Below are positions 46,289 to 57,572 of a stretch of 64,000 nt of DNA, piece after piece. The stretch comes from Lytechinus pictus. Lineage: Eukaryota; Echinodermata; Echinoidea; Temnopleuroida; Toxopneustidae. Where the stretch lies: positions 21,097,001-21,161,000 of the forward strand of contig NC_087253.1 of NCBI RefSeq assembly GCF_037042905.1, written 5' to 3'. Each line of letters begins with the position of its first letter. Position 1 is the stretch's first letter. The position numbers and the translations under genes were made by a program. The notes beneath the pieces are model-generated. The model saw nothing but the letters and a program-made list of their open reading frames with translations, had not been told where the DNA came from and did no database searches.

Positions 46289-46536
46289 CAGGGGCGGATC
46301 CAGGATTTTTTTAAAGGGTGGCACATTTTCCTAAGGAAAATTTGACAAGCCATAATGATAAAAAAAAGGTCCTCAATTGGGTATGAACAACATATTCCCA
46401 TTAAAAATATAAGCTGTAACTTTCAAAGGGGGGGCGCACTTGTGTAAGGACAGCATATTTACATTAAACATATTGACTATGACTATCAAAGGGGGAGGCA
46501 CGGGCCGGATGTGCCCCCGCCCCCGATCCGCCACTG
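46289..46536. mobile_element. hAT-like MITE, 248 bp, with 8-bp target duplication
   Basis: Ends CAGGGGCGGATCCAGG and CCCGATCCGCCACTG; flanks GTTATGGT (46281-46288) and GTTATGAT (46537-46544), seven of eight identical. The interior has GGAAAATTTGACAAGCCAT, as in related copies. Confidence 0.85.
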
Positions 46537-46659
46537 GTTATGATTATCATTAAGCTGCCATGCATGATTGTTTTCCAATTAAAAACTGAGAAAATGTTAT
46601 ATTCTATTCTACATGCATTTGAACACTCAGGTATTGTATCTGTATTTGATTAATCTACC

Positions 46660-46780
46660 AGGGGCCTGTTGCATAAAACTTTTGCCATAAAAACTCTGAT
46701 AAATAAACAAAAAACTCTGGCAAATAGAATTATGCCATTGACACTTAACACATTTTAAAACTCTGGCAACAGGCCCCATG
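46660..46780. repeat. Fold-back MITE with GGGGCCTGTTGC ends
   Basis: GGGGCCTGTTGCATAAAAC at the left and CTCTGGCAACAGGCCCC at the right are inverse, with AACTCTG repeated between. Confidence 0.65.
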
Positions 46781-47029
46781 TGTTAAGAATATTATATAGT
46801 TTTTACTTGTACATTCCATTGAAAAACATCTATGTCTATGACAGCATACTTTATCAGGTTAAGAAAAGGATATATATATATTATTTTTATTGATTTTGAA
46901 GTTATTTCATTTTAGTGATTAGCATTAATACTGCTTATTATGAATGCATATCTCTTGTCTTCTCTGCCTTTATGTAGTTTACATATTATTCCTTAATGTT
47001 TTATACATTTTAGTGAGCAAAGTTTGTGG

Positions 47030-47335
47030 ATGGTCTAATGCCATTCCGTCCAACAACATTTTGTCTAACAACCACTTGGTCCAATAACCATTTTGTCCAA
47101 TCATCACTTCGTCTAATCACCATTTCGTCTATGACCATCTCATCTCATAACCAGTTGGTCTAAAATCTATTTCATTTGAATTCATATTGCACAATTAACA
47201 CTTAGTCCAATTAGATCAAATGGTATATGCTCTAAATGGCTATTGGACCAACTGGGTTATTAGACGAAATAGTGAGTAGACGAATCGGCAATTAGACCAT
47301 GTGGATAGTGGACGAACTGATGGTTGATGGGTGTT
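47030..47335. repeat. Fold-back array of ACCATTTGGTCYAAT units, copy 3
   Basis: CATTTTGTCCAATCATCACT-type units turn into their inverse (GGACCAACTGGGTTATTAGA) near 47200. Confidence 0.8.
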
Positions 47336-47535
47336 TCACAAAGATTTATATTCATTTTTACTTAGAGTCACACTTAAATGCCTGGCTGGGTGAGTTATAA
47401 AAGTCATGACCGCATTGGTCAGATCATGCTAAGAGGACGCACACTACAGCGTATTGATAAAAAAGATTGCGTGTTGTATATCATTTACACGGCATTTAAT
47501 TGTGACTCTAAGTGATACTTGAATCTTTGTGAAAC
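47333..47535. repeat. Fold-back MITE with GGGTGTTTCACAAAGATT ends
   Basis: GGGTGTTTCACAAAGATTTA and ACTTAGAGTCAC at the left are mirrored by GTGACTCTAAGTGA and AATCTTTGTGAAACACCC at the right. Confidence 0.8.
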
Positions 47536-48030
47536 ACCCCCTGGGTTGAGTACAGAAATAAGTTCATTTTGTCTTAATTTACTTGTAGCAATCTCCCATG
47601 AATGCTGCCAGTCAGAATGGTTTGTTTGTGTCATTTAGTTTGGTTATACTGCAATCACATTTGCTTTGTGTCCAGTGTAGGACAGCCGTATAGGTACTCC
47701 AATCCGGGGGGGGGGGGGGGAGTCAAATGTATTGCTGAAAACACGCGTGGCCAAATTATTTCCAAACACCCCCTAAACGAGTTTTTCTCTGTGTGCAAAA
47801 TGACCCCCTAAACAAGTTTTTCACAGGCTTTATTTACCCATTTTGGCCCCTAAACAAGTTGTCGCCAGAATATGACCCCGGGGAAAAAGCTTGGGAAAAA
47901 AACATACCCTAAACACATTTGGCTAGTCTTAAAAAAAAAAGCTTTGGAAAAAAATACCCTAAATACGTCTGACCATTGACCAGTCTTTTAAAACTACCTC
48001 TTTTTTTGAAAATCTGTGTTTTTGATACCC

Positions 48031-48632
48031 TTAAAGGACAAGTCCACCCCAACAAAAGTTGGCTTGAATAAAAAGAGGAAAATCCAACAAACATAACACT
48101 GAAAATTTCATCAAAATCGGATGTAAAATAAGAAAGTCATGATATTTTAAAGTTTTGCTTAATTTCACAAAACATTTATATGCACATCCTGGTCGGTATG
48201 CAAATGAGGAGACTGATGACGTCATTCACTCATATCTTTTGTATTTTATAATGTTAAATATGTAATATTCTAATTTTCTCTATATTGTCAAGGGAAATAA
48301 CTATTAATTCCTCCCTGAACATTGGAATTAGCATTGTTTAATACTATATTCAGTCAAGGTGGTCCTTATTGTCAAATATGTAAAAAATGAAATATTGTAT
48401 AATTCAAACAATAAAAAACAAAAGAAATAGTGAGTGATGGATATCATCGACTGACCCATTTGCATGTCGCTGAGTTGTGCATATCACTGTTTTGTGAAAA
48501 ATAAACGAAACTTCAAAATGCCGTAACTTTTTTATTTTACATCCGATTTTGATGAAATTTTGAGCATTATGTTTGTTTAATTTTTCCTTATTTATTCAAA
48601 TCAACATTTTACTGGGGTGGACTTGACCTTTA
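48031..48632. mobile_element. TTAA-bounded fold-back MITE (family 2), full length
   Basis: It opens TTAAAGGACAAGTCCACCCC and closes GGGGTGGACTTGACCTTTAA. The halves pair through AAAATTTCATCAAAATCGGA and its inverse. Relatives: 11929-12042, 53588-54075 and 63897 to the window end. Confidence 0.9.
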
Positions 48633-48769
48633 ACGAGTGCAAGCGTGTCCCGCGTCCAAAATTGAAAAAACACCCCTTTAAACACTTTTTTTTGTCACGC
48701 GTGTGTACAGCAGTATATTTGAGTGCCCCCCCGGGACTTTCGATGGCCTCAGGTAGCTGTGGCTGTCTC

Positions 48770-48985
48770 ATGGGTGACACAACATTTGCTCCGGCGACAA
48801 CTGCTCTGGGCTTTATTTCGTCTTAAGATGCAGGTTTAGGGTTTGGGTTGCAATCGGGTTTCATGTTAGGGTTAGGTTTAGGGTAGGGTATAGTGTTAAA
48901 CCCAGGGTTGAATTGGACATTGCATTAATGTGTGGAATTTGCAGCGGAGCAATTGTCGCCAGAGCAAATGTCATGGAACTGTCTC
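48770..48985. repeat. Fold-back element with ACATTTGCTCCGGCGACAA ends
   Basis: ACATTTGCTCCGGCGACAAC at the left is mirrored by AATTGTCGCCAGAGCAAATG at the right. The middle has loose GGGTTAGG / GGGTTTGGG variants that resemble telomeric repeats only superficially. Confidence 0.7.
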
Positions 48986-50121
48986 AGGGTTGCACTGCAG
49001 CCGAGGAAGTTGTCAATATACAGACATGCCAACCGTTCCCTTTTTAGAGTATTTGTTCCTCTTTTTTGCTATGAATACACCAATACTTTTTTTGTATGAT
49101 TTGTTACTTTAAAAAAAAATTTCTGATGATGGACTATGTATTATACACAGCGCGTTCACTAGCGCCGGTCCGACAGTCCCAGACCGGTAAAAATCACTGT
49201 TGGGCCAGTAATTTATTGCATGAAAAGAACAAGTAAATTCTTGCCTGCGAGCACATGTTTAAAAGGGTGAATTATCAAGTTTTCAAGTAGAGCCATTTCA
49301 CATGTTTTTTTACCGATCTCATTACAACAGGCTGGCGATTGTTACGTTGATACAATTTTTAAAAATACTCTTTTTTTCCTTCTAAGGATACTTTTTTTTG
49401 TTGGAGAATGTTGGCAGATCTGAATATATATGTGGAATCAAAATGATGTGTGAATTATGAATTATAGGAATTTATACAATAATGTTTTTCTTTCATATAT
49501 ATTTTTATAATACTTGAATTATATAATTGGTTTTTAATTTGAACATTATATACAAAATGTGTATATATATGTATGTATCATTGCCTTTCTAAATTATCAG
49601 TACTGAAATTTTATAAACTACCTATATAATAATGATGACCTATGATTGTGAATACAATAAAAAAAAATTATGTAATTAAAAATAGACAAATTTGTCCTTT
49701 TTTCAGAATTGTTGATTGTAATAACTAATTGCTTGAATCTCTCTACCCATTGCATGCTGGTCATGATGAGAAGTTTGTCTTATAATGAAAAAAAATATAT
49801 ATATTCAATTATTTCAAATCTCAAAATCTTTTACACTCCAAATTTGTAATTGTACCTACCCTTAACCCTAGAAGACGGCAATTTTGATGCCTAATAAGAC
49901 TGGTTTGGAAGAAGGTCCTTTGATCTTGACCAGGTACAAAAATGTCATTTGAATATCATGGGGGCACCTGGGACATGCACCATTTTCATTTAAAAATTAT
50001 GTATTCTGTTCCCTTTTCAATAAAAAATTACCCCTATCTCCTTTTAAGCTCACATCATTTGTGGGCGGGTAGCGTTTCTGTTTTTGTTACCTCAAATTCT
50101 ACATTTTAGGAGAGAGAGCCT
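48986..50121. other. Intergenic DNA, no gene seen
   Basis: AT-rich with ATAT runs near 49500-49570; no coding segment recognised. Confidence 0.4.
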
Positions 50122-50398
50122 TTAAAATAAAGTTTACCCTGACAAAAAGTTTATTGTAAACATTGTGGCAGAAAAAATAATTAAAAATATTGGTGAATGT
50201 TTGAGGAACATCCATCAAATATTAAAAAATTAACAGTTTTTCTTTTAATTTATAAAGCAAGCAGCTTTCAATATATCGTGAATTTGAAAGCTCTCTTAAT
50301 CTTTGATGGATTTTTCTCAAACCTTTACGAGCATTCGTTATTATTTTGTTTTAGTATTTTTACAACAAACTTTTTGTCGGGCTGAACTTCTCCTTTAA
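50122..50398. mobile_element. TTAA-bounded MITE (family 3), shorter copy
   Basis: TTAAAATAAAGTTTACCCTG then ACAAAAAGTTTATTG at the left, and CAACAAACTTTTTGTCGGGC then TTCTCCTTTAA at the right, match the element at 40740-41232 with an internal deletion. Confidence 0.8.
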
Positions 50399-51884
50399 AC
50401 CTTTTATATAATTTTACTTTTACATTTTTTTTGTTAGTCACAAAGTCGATCAAAAATTTTAAGTGGCAAAAGGGAGTAATTGGTCAAAATAGCCAAATTC
50501 TGATTGAATATGTGTCCGACCAATACAAATGACCAAAATCAACCAATTTACTGGTTAGAATACACCTTAGGCGAGAAAAAAAACACTAAAATTATTACGG
50601 ACACGTAACTTTTTTAAATGCATGTTAGCCTTTATTCAGATGAACACCGATGGTGATTCTTGAAGAGCGCCCCCTTGAGCATTTGTACTCTTAGGGAAAT
50701 GCGCCATTGCGCGGAGAAGGGGGCACAAGACATTTAAGTTTCAAATGGATTCTGAATTTGCCCCTTCCCCCTCCCACAGGATCTCTATACATAAATGAAA
50801 TAAATCTTTCATGGACTAAACTGCACACTTTTCCTATTGCGTCACTTTGCATCATAAATTTATCTCAGAATCTCATTGTGGCCCCTTTTATTATATGAAA
50901 AAGAAGATCGAAAGCATATATACTGATATGAAAGGGATATATTATATCAATTCAGTTCATTTATCATTTTGATATCCTTTCAAATATACAGACATAATGT
51001 ACAATGATAATGATACAACTTTAAGGACTAATTTTAACCTCATAAACATGACACATATCTCAAGAAAAAAAAAATAGAGCTGAATTATTGTAAACATAAT
51101 TAGATTTGACATAAAATGGAACATTCTGAGTACTTTTTTTACAATAATTAACCGGGATTGTTGTTTTATTGTTTAGTTTGATATCATCAGACTAAATGAA
51201 TTATTGTGAGCGCGAAGTACGAGCTGACGTTTTTTTTTTATTCGGGGAAGAGCGGGGCTATAATCCGCCCCCGGGGCAAGTCCACCCACCACGTGATTTT
51301 CCACTTTGATGTGACTGCATGTAGGTTTTGTTGATGATGTAATGTTAACCTGCATGCCCAAAGGTAGCAACATGCCTCGGCGAGAGGTCGTCTGCTCGGA
51401 ATTCCAGAAAATTACGGCGCTCGTCCAATTCGAGGCCATTTTGTAAAAAATAAATTTGTCAGATTTCTTGTATTTTTTATAGACACTCATAAATGCAGTT
51501 ATAATGGGTTTTTTTTGTTAGAAAGGTGTGATATTTGCTTACTGAAATATGCCTTTGATACTTCAAAATATGTTGTACATTTTGCGAAAAACAAGAGAAA
51601 GGAAAATGGCTGCCCGGAGGCCGGGCTAATTCGCTCCTTTTGCGACGGGGCAGGTCCGCTCCACTTTTATGTACATAATTATAGACCCATAGGCCTACAA
51701 AAATATCCTTATTAACATAACATGACATGCAAGTATGCCGGTATAACTGTATAATGTGCTAAATAATGATAACTTTTCATAGATTATCGAACTAAAAGTT
51801 GTTGTTGTACCAACATGAAAAAAATGTTTGGTGTCTTTGAACACATGCATCATTTTGTTTCATTATATCACTGTTTTTCCCTAT

Positions 51885-51955
51885 GGGCGAACTCGCCCCG
51901 CCTAACCGGCGAACTTGCCCCAGCTAGGGTGGGGCAGCTAGTTCGCCCTGCAGCG
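51885..51955. repeat. GC-rich local inverted repeat
   Basis: GGGCGAACTCGCCCCGCC and GGCAGCTAGTTCGCCC can pair. Related GGGGCAAGTCC / GGGGCAGGTCCGC pieces lie at 51280 and 51645. It is much richer in GC than its surroundings. Not recognised. Confidence 0.45.
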
Positions 51956-52139
51956 AAAATTTTCTTTACGGCCCAATATCTGCCAAAACCGTATGCATGT
52001 CCTCATCGAAAATAAGGTATTATAGGTAAATATTATCTAGACCTTTATTCATCCTCAAGCACGACCTTCCTGCTAAAGAAATGACGATTCTAGAGCGTGA
52101 CAAAAAGGGGCGCCCTGACCTGTTAAATAGACATTTCAG

Positions 52140-53200
52140 AGTGAACAAGCTTATGGCTATGCATCAAAATAAAATGCGAGTGCCAAGCGCAAGCTGATAT
52201 CTTTTTAAAATACGTATATAGGAGACTGTGTGCAGCATACAAATGTCGGCAAATGTCATTATAGATAAATAATGCGATGTCGAGCGAAACTCGAACTGAG
52301 ATTACATTTTGCGATATTCAGAACTGAGACATTCTGATCATGTTTTGGTATGCATACCAGGGGCGGATTTAGCTTTCGCCAATAGGGGGGGGGGGCCGAA
52401 AAATATTTTCATATTTTCATCAACATTTTTCTCGATTGGCCGCTATAATCTGAATTTGTTGTCGTTGGTTTTTCAGTGGGTAGTCCTAACTAAAAACTGA
52501 ATTTTTAAGTATATGTTAGTTTTTATTGTTATAAACAAAATAAGGTATCTCATGTGGTCTTAATATGTAACGCGAGCGCGAAGCGCGAGCTAAAATTCTT
52601 TGATACTTTATGTCCTTAGTACTGAAGATTCTGAGCAGTTTTTATATTCATAAACAAAGATAAGTACCCAACTAAACAATGCGAGCGCGAAGCGCGAGCC
52701 GAAATTTTATTGTAGTTACGTGAAAAGGGACTCAATTAGGACTGTTTTTAGTGATTAATGAAGAGGATACAAGTATCACCAATTAAATAATGAGAGTGCG
52801 AAGCGCGAGCTCAAAATTTTTGATATTCCGACCTGAAAAATGGACAGTCTAAGCGCGTTTTTATTTCAATAAAGAACAAGCTGTGTGTCTTAAACAATAA
52901 ATGCGAGCGCTAAGCACGAGCTTAATTTTTTGATAAACTGACATGAAAAGGGAGCATTTGAGGATAGGTATCTCACAAATCAAACAATGCGAGCGCGCAG
53001 CGCGAGCTGAAAATTTTGATATAACAATAATTTGTGTAAATCAAACAAAATAATGAAAGCTTGATGTGCGAGCTAAAATATTGTTTGTAAATTTGATTTC
53101 AGAACTGGATATATTAAGAGTCCTTTAATCCTCTTGAATGGAATTCATTACACAGGCAATGCGAGCGCGAAGGGCGAGCGAAATTTTTTATATAAAGTCT
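52140..53200. repeat. GCGAGCGCGAAGCGCGAGC-type repeat, copy D
   Basis: At least nine motif copies (near 52570, 52681, 52797, 52904, 52987 and 53160), separated by AT-rich spacers of 80-130 bases. Two motifs (52174, 52269) lie before the CAGGGGCGGATTTAGC end at 52358. That suggests one copy inserted into another. Confidence 0.85.
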
Positions 53201-53417
53201 ATTTTCTAATTCTTCCCCTCACCTTTTTCTTGTTTCCTTTCGGGGTCGGGCCGACCGTTACGAGGCTGCAAATTACACATCGTGGGTATAATACCTCTTT
53301 CTTACTTTTCTTTCTGTTTTTCCTAGTTTCTATCAAGTTAAAGAGTACACTTTTTTCTGCAGGTTGTCAAAAATAGGGGGCCGGGGCCGGCTCAGCCCTC
53401 TCCTGGATCCGCACCTG
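52358..53417. mobile_element. hAT-like element carrying the GCGAGC array
   Basis: Ends CAGGGGCGGATTTAGC and CTGGATCCGCACCTG, 1,060 bases. Flanks ATGCATAC and CATACAGG share CATAC but are not a clean 8-bp duplication, so the boundaries are probable rather than certain. No transposase frame. Confidence 0.65.
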
Positions 53418-53587
53418 CATACAGGCGCGGTTCTCGACCAAAAAAGGGGCTTCTTGTGACTTGAGAGATTTTCGACGTTGGTTTTACAATGAAAATGCAT
53501 GGCCTATGATGGGCAGCCTGATACTGACCAAGCAGTGAGTGCCCAGGCCACCCCCTAAAAATTATAATACTATGCGAGTTTATTTGA

Positions 53588-54075
53588 ATAAAAAGAGACA
53601 AATTCAGCTAGCATAACACCGAAAATTTCATCAAAATCCTGGTCGGTATACGAATGAGAAGACCAATGACGTCATCTACTCACTATTTCTTTTGTATTTT
53701 ATGGTATGAAATATGGAATATTATGATTTTCTCCTCATAGTGAAACAACGATTAATTCCTCACTGAATATGTGAAATTAGCACTGTATAATTATGATTCC
53801 GTCAAGTTCGCTCTTATTGTCAAATCTTTAAAAAAAGAAATAATGTTTAATTCAAACAATAAAAAACAAAAGAAATATTGAGTGATGGACATCATCGACT
53901 CTCATTTGCATGTGACTTAGTTGTGCCTACCACTGTTTTGTGAAAAATAAGCGAAACTTTAAAATGTCATAACTTTCGTATTTTACATCCGATTTTGATG
54001 AAAGTTTCAGTTTTATGCTAGTTTGATTTTTTTCCATTACAATCACAATTTTTCTGGCGTGGACTTGTCTTTTAA
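53588..54075. mobile_element. TTAA MITE (family 2), 5'-damaged copy
   Basis: The interior (AAAATTTCATCAAAATCCTG, GGTATACGAATGAGAAGACC) and the right end TGGACTTGTCTTTTAA match 48031-48632; the left end is missing. Confidence 0.75.
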
Positions 54076-55099
54076 TTAGCAACAGAGTGAACAAAGTCAC
54101 ATAGAAGAGGACTAATGATCTAATCCAAATGCAAAATACATGAGAATGCTTTTCATACCCATAAGGGCACGTAATTTCACTTCACGTTAGCCCTATTGGG
54201 CCATTGAAAACGGGGGGGGGGGGGTGATTCAGCTCCCCCCCTTCTCGACTGTCGATCACGCGATCGCGACGAAAATCGGCACACGATACCCATGGCAAAA
54301 TCTGCAAATCGGTAAGATCAAATCTGCGAAAAATATCATTGCTAATTGATTAAAGTTTGCTCGAATTAACTACTAATGCCCCTAATTTGCAGACTCTTTA
54401 TATGATTCTGATCAAATGCATTTCGAAAAATGCAATATTACATTCATTTTCTTATGTATTCTATTGCTTTCTAAATTTGCTATGTATTTATTTGTTTTTC
54501 GACTGCTTGTTTTTTATTGTTTTTTTTCGGTGGAAATTTTCAAGGACTTTATTTTGGCCATAAACAAGATGGAATTAATTGATTTTAATTAGCAAAAGGA
54601 AAAACAATGATAAATTCATGCATTTTGGCTAAAACCACTATTTGTATTGGATTTGTACACGAACTCACGTTTTTCAGCACTGTTTGGTCTGCATGCACTT
54701 ACGAAACGTTGCGTAATTTTGGTACCGTTGACCCGGGCATCGCAATTTTGGTCTCATAAGTTGCTCGAGACATGGAATTAAAAAGTCGGCGAGCGACGCG
54801 GTAAAAAAAATTGCGCGGCGGGTGTTATCGTTAAAAAAATGTCGAGGGGGGAGGGCTGAATCAGCCCCCCCCCGTCAAGTTAGGGTAAAGGGGGACAAAA
54901 TTGTTATAATATTGTGTGTTACTCTCTCGAGGCGTTTTATTTATTTATACGCGAGTGAGCCAAGTGAACCAGAGAAAAAAAATCAAAAGCGATATTTTCA
55001 AATTTAGAGACATTTGAAATTAGTTTAAAGATAACATGAAAGGGAATGTCAATGGCACCCCTTAAAAGTATTTGGCCAACGAGGGAATGTGATGACAGG

Positions 55100-56085
55100 C
55101 AGGGGCGGCGATCCGGGGGGGGGGGGGGGGGCACAGTGCCCCCTACTTTTTGAAGCACTGAAAAGTGCCCTTTTTACGCAAGTAATTAGTGCCCCTTTTA
55201 TACAAAAAATGCCCCCACATGAACGTGTACTGCATGTGCCTCTTTTACCCGAGGAGGACCCGTTTTAGGTGTTACCACGTGCCCTTTCTCGTCTAAGTGC
55301 CAATTTTTACCCCCCAAAATGCCCCCTCTCGAACATATCTCTGTACCCCTTAGACCTGAAAATGACCCATTTTATGTGCATGTTAGCAAGTGCCATATCT
55401 CATGTAAGTGCCATTTTTTACCCCAACCCCTCCTTACGAACCTGTTATGTAGTCTGTACCCCTTTCACCTCAGAAGGACCCGTTTTATGTGTTAACAAGT
55501 GCCCCTTGCCTTCTTGTTAGTGCCCTTTCTCGAATCAGTGCCCCTTTTTACCCAAGAAAAGTTCCCCTTACGAACGTATGCTGTGCCCCTTTCACCTGAG
55601 AAGGACCCGTTTTATGTGTTAACGATTGCCCCTTTGAAACAAGAAAACAATATTCTAATTTGTTATATGTTACTATAGGCTACATGTAGTTATGAAGGAA
55701 AAGAACAAGTTGAAAGAATAATCCTACGTGCCTTGACTTTCTTGAGTCATGTGAGTGGGGTTGATAATCAGTCGCGTACAGATGGGCGGGGGCTCTCCCC
55801 CCCAAAAAAAAAAAAATTAAAAAATCAAGACCAAGAAAAAGAGAAAAGGAAATAGAGAAGGGTGAAATATGATGTAATTTTCTGAATAAATTATGTCAAA
55901 ATCTATCACAAAATTTGATTTTTTTGATAAAAATGTCAAAGTTTTACATAATACAACTAATCTAGCCCCCTCAAAATTTTTGACTTATTACGCCACTGTA
56001 GATAAGTTTTTTTTTCTTTGTTTTTATATAGTGCCCTTTTCCCTGTGCCCCCCCCCCCACTTTCGACTTCGCTCCGCCACCCCTG
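55100..56085. mobile_element. hAT-like element, 986 bp, perfect 8-bp target duplication, internal tandem repeats
   Basis: Ends CAGGGGCGGCGATCC and CGCTCCGCCACCCCTG; flanked by ATGACAGG at 55092-55099 and 56086-56093. Its first half has about four ~110-base tandem units with GAGAAGGACCCGTTTTATGT and GTGCCCCTTTTTACCC. A smaller element is nested at 55769-55998. No transposase. Confidence 0.9.
55769..55998. mobile_element. Nested hAT-like MITE, 230 bp
   Basis: Ends CAGTCGCGTACAG and ATTACGCCACTG; flanks TTGATAAT and TAGATAAG agree at six of eight bases. Relatives lie at 29640-29995 and 30610-30884. Confidence 0.7.
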
Positions 56086-56118
56086 ATGACAGGGGAAACC
56101 TAGCATTTCGGGATTAAT

Positions 56119-56218
56119 TTTTCTTCTTCTTCCTCCTCTTCTTCTTCCTCCTCCTCTTCCTCTTCTTCTTCGTCTTCCTCCTCCTCTTCTTCTTCTTCTC
56201 CTCCTCCTCTTTTTTTTC
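56119..56218. repeat. CTT/CCT microsatellite
   Basis: About 100 bases of TCTTCTTCCTCCTC-type pyrimidine repeat. An arginine-rich minus-strand frame over it is an artefact. Confidence 0.95.
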
Positions 56219-56900
56219 ATTGTGTTCTTATAAAAACAATGGTGGAAAGATCTGCGAGTGAAAGAGTCATCGGGGGGGGGGGGGGGCAGGCAGACGACTT
56301 CCCGGCCCTATATAGCAGTGAAAAATGGAGAGCAAAGGGGAGGGGCCTTGTAAAGAAAATGAAAAATGAGAAGGAAGAGTATCAAAATAAGAGGTCTTAA
56401 CTCATGGTGGGAATAATCCGTGGTTGTCCTCTTTTTCAAGATTTTCAAGATTTCTAGATTTATTATCTTATTGGAGATTGTGAGTTTAATCATTATTTTT
56501 AATCCATTTGCCTTATTATAGGTTTGGAAGTGTGGAAGTGTCACTCAATGAATCACAATCTTATGAAGTAAAATATTAATACTAAATAAGAAACTATGAA
56601 ATGAAAGTTTGAGCAATATGAGCGAGAGTTGGATGTGGAAGCACTCCCATATAATCCTTGATGTCATGCACGCATCTAAAATGAAACCTTGAACACCACC
56701 ACCACCTGTTTTGTTGGTAGGAGTCTGTAGCCGCGACCCGCGAGAGAGATACACAAAAACTCTTATTGTGATATTTTGAAGTTTCAAAGAAGGAATCGCT
56801 CTCATAGTACACGCACACGGGGTTGATATTTACTGCGGAGACACCAAATCCTCTACTTTTGACAGTGATTTTAGGACTGAATTATGTTGTTATTATCATT

Positions 56901-56945
56901 ATGAGGGTTTACGGGGCATTCTTGGTCTCCTTATTCATCGTAACT
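56901..56945 (+). CDS. Possible first coding exon of a secreted protein (tentative)
   Basis: An ATG opens the short hydrophobic sequence MRVYGAFLVSLFIVT plus one base and is followed at once by a strong donor, ACTG|GTAAGTT. This is how many signal-peptide exons look. An in-frame upstream ATG at 56823 would give a longer N-terminus. No second exon with a matching phase was recognised in the remaining 7 kb, so the gene, if real, continues beyond the window. No family can be named. Confidence 0.3.
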
Positions 56946-57498
56946 GGTAAGTTTCAATCTATTCCAACTTCATTTTCATCGTTTAATCACGACTTTCCCG
57001 TGGTCTTGTGAAAGATTTTTTCATGCAGCGTGTCCGTAATCGGTCGGTCCGGGGCAGTAGCCCGTTAGACGACGCCGTTGTGCGCAGTTACGTGTTCTTC
57101 CGTTAGTGGGGGTGCTTTATTCAATGCCGTCGGCATTATTTACAATTCATTGATTCTTTTCAAACCAACTGCTTGTGATTTTGGAATGGGAATTCTTTGG
57201 CAGATTTCAGCCAAGGAAATCCTCGACTTGGCTTACAAAATGCACAGAAAATCGATATTGACTAATTCTTGTATAAGTTTTTCTGAATACTTCAGACAGT
57301 GAGATGGGAGTTGCTCAGATTTTTAAAGATGTTTCAAAACCCTACCGATTCTGAAATATTGCTATGGTCCTTTATACTTTATTTGTGCATTTTCTTTGTT
57401 TGAAATTTACTTGCTTATATGTTTTATTAATATTTTACTCTAAATGCCATCTGGGCCTGGGGAATAAAAGGTATTAAAGATAGTTGGCTGGTAAATAC

Positions 57499-57572
57499 TG
57501 CACATTTCATATAATATGCCACTACCAAGTACCATGGTACTTGGTAGTGGCATATATTATATGAAATGTGCA
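57499..57572. repeat. Near-perfect 74-bp palindrome
   Basis: TGCACATTTCATATAATATG then CCACTACCAAGTACC is followed directly by its reverse complement, with only a 2-base AT insertion in the right arm. The centre is CCATGG, so there is no loop. Confidence 0.93.

Noticed and set aside
48838-48905. Telomere-like GGGTTAGGGTTAGG tract
   Set aside because: Only a few irregular units, with GGGTTTGGG and GGGTAGGG variants, sit inside a fold-back element. It is not a telomeric array.
52350-53425. A clean 8-bp target duplication for the 1.06-kb GCGAGC element
   Set aside because: The flanks ATGCATAC and CATACAGG share only a shifted CATAC, so I could not count it as a true duplication.
55957-56220. 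Arginine-rich 87-codon minus-strand frame
   Set aside because: It is a reading of the CTT/CCT microsatellite and a C-run in the adjacent transposon.
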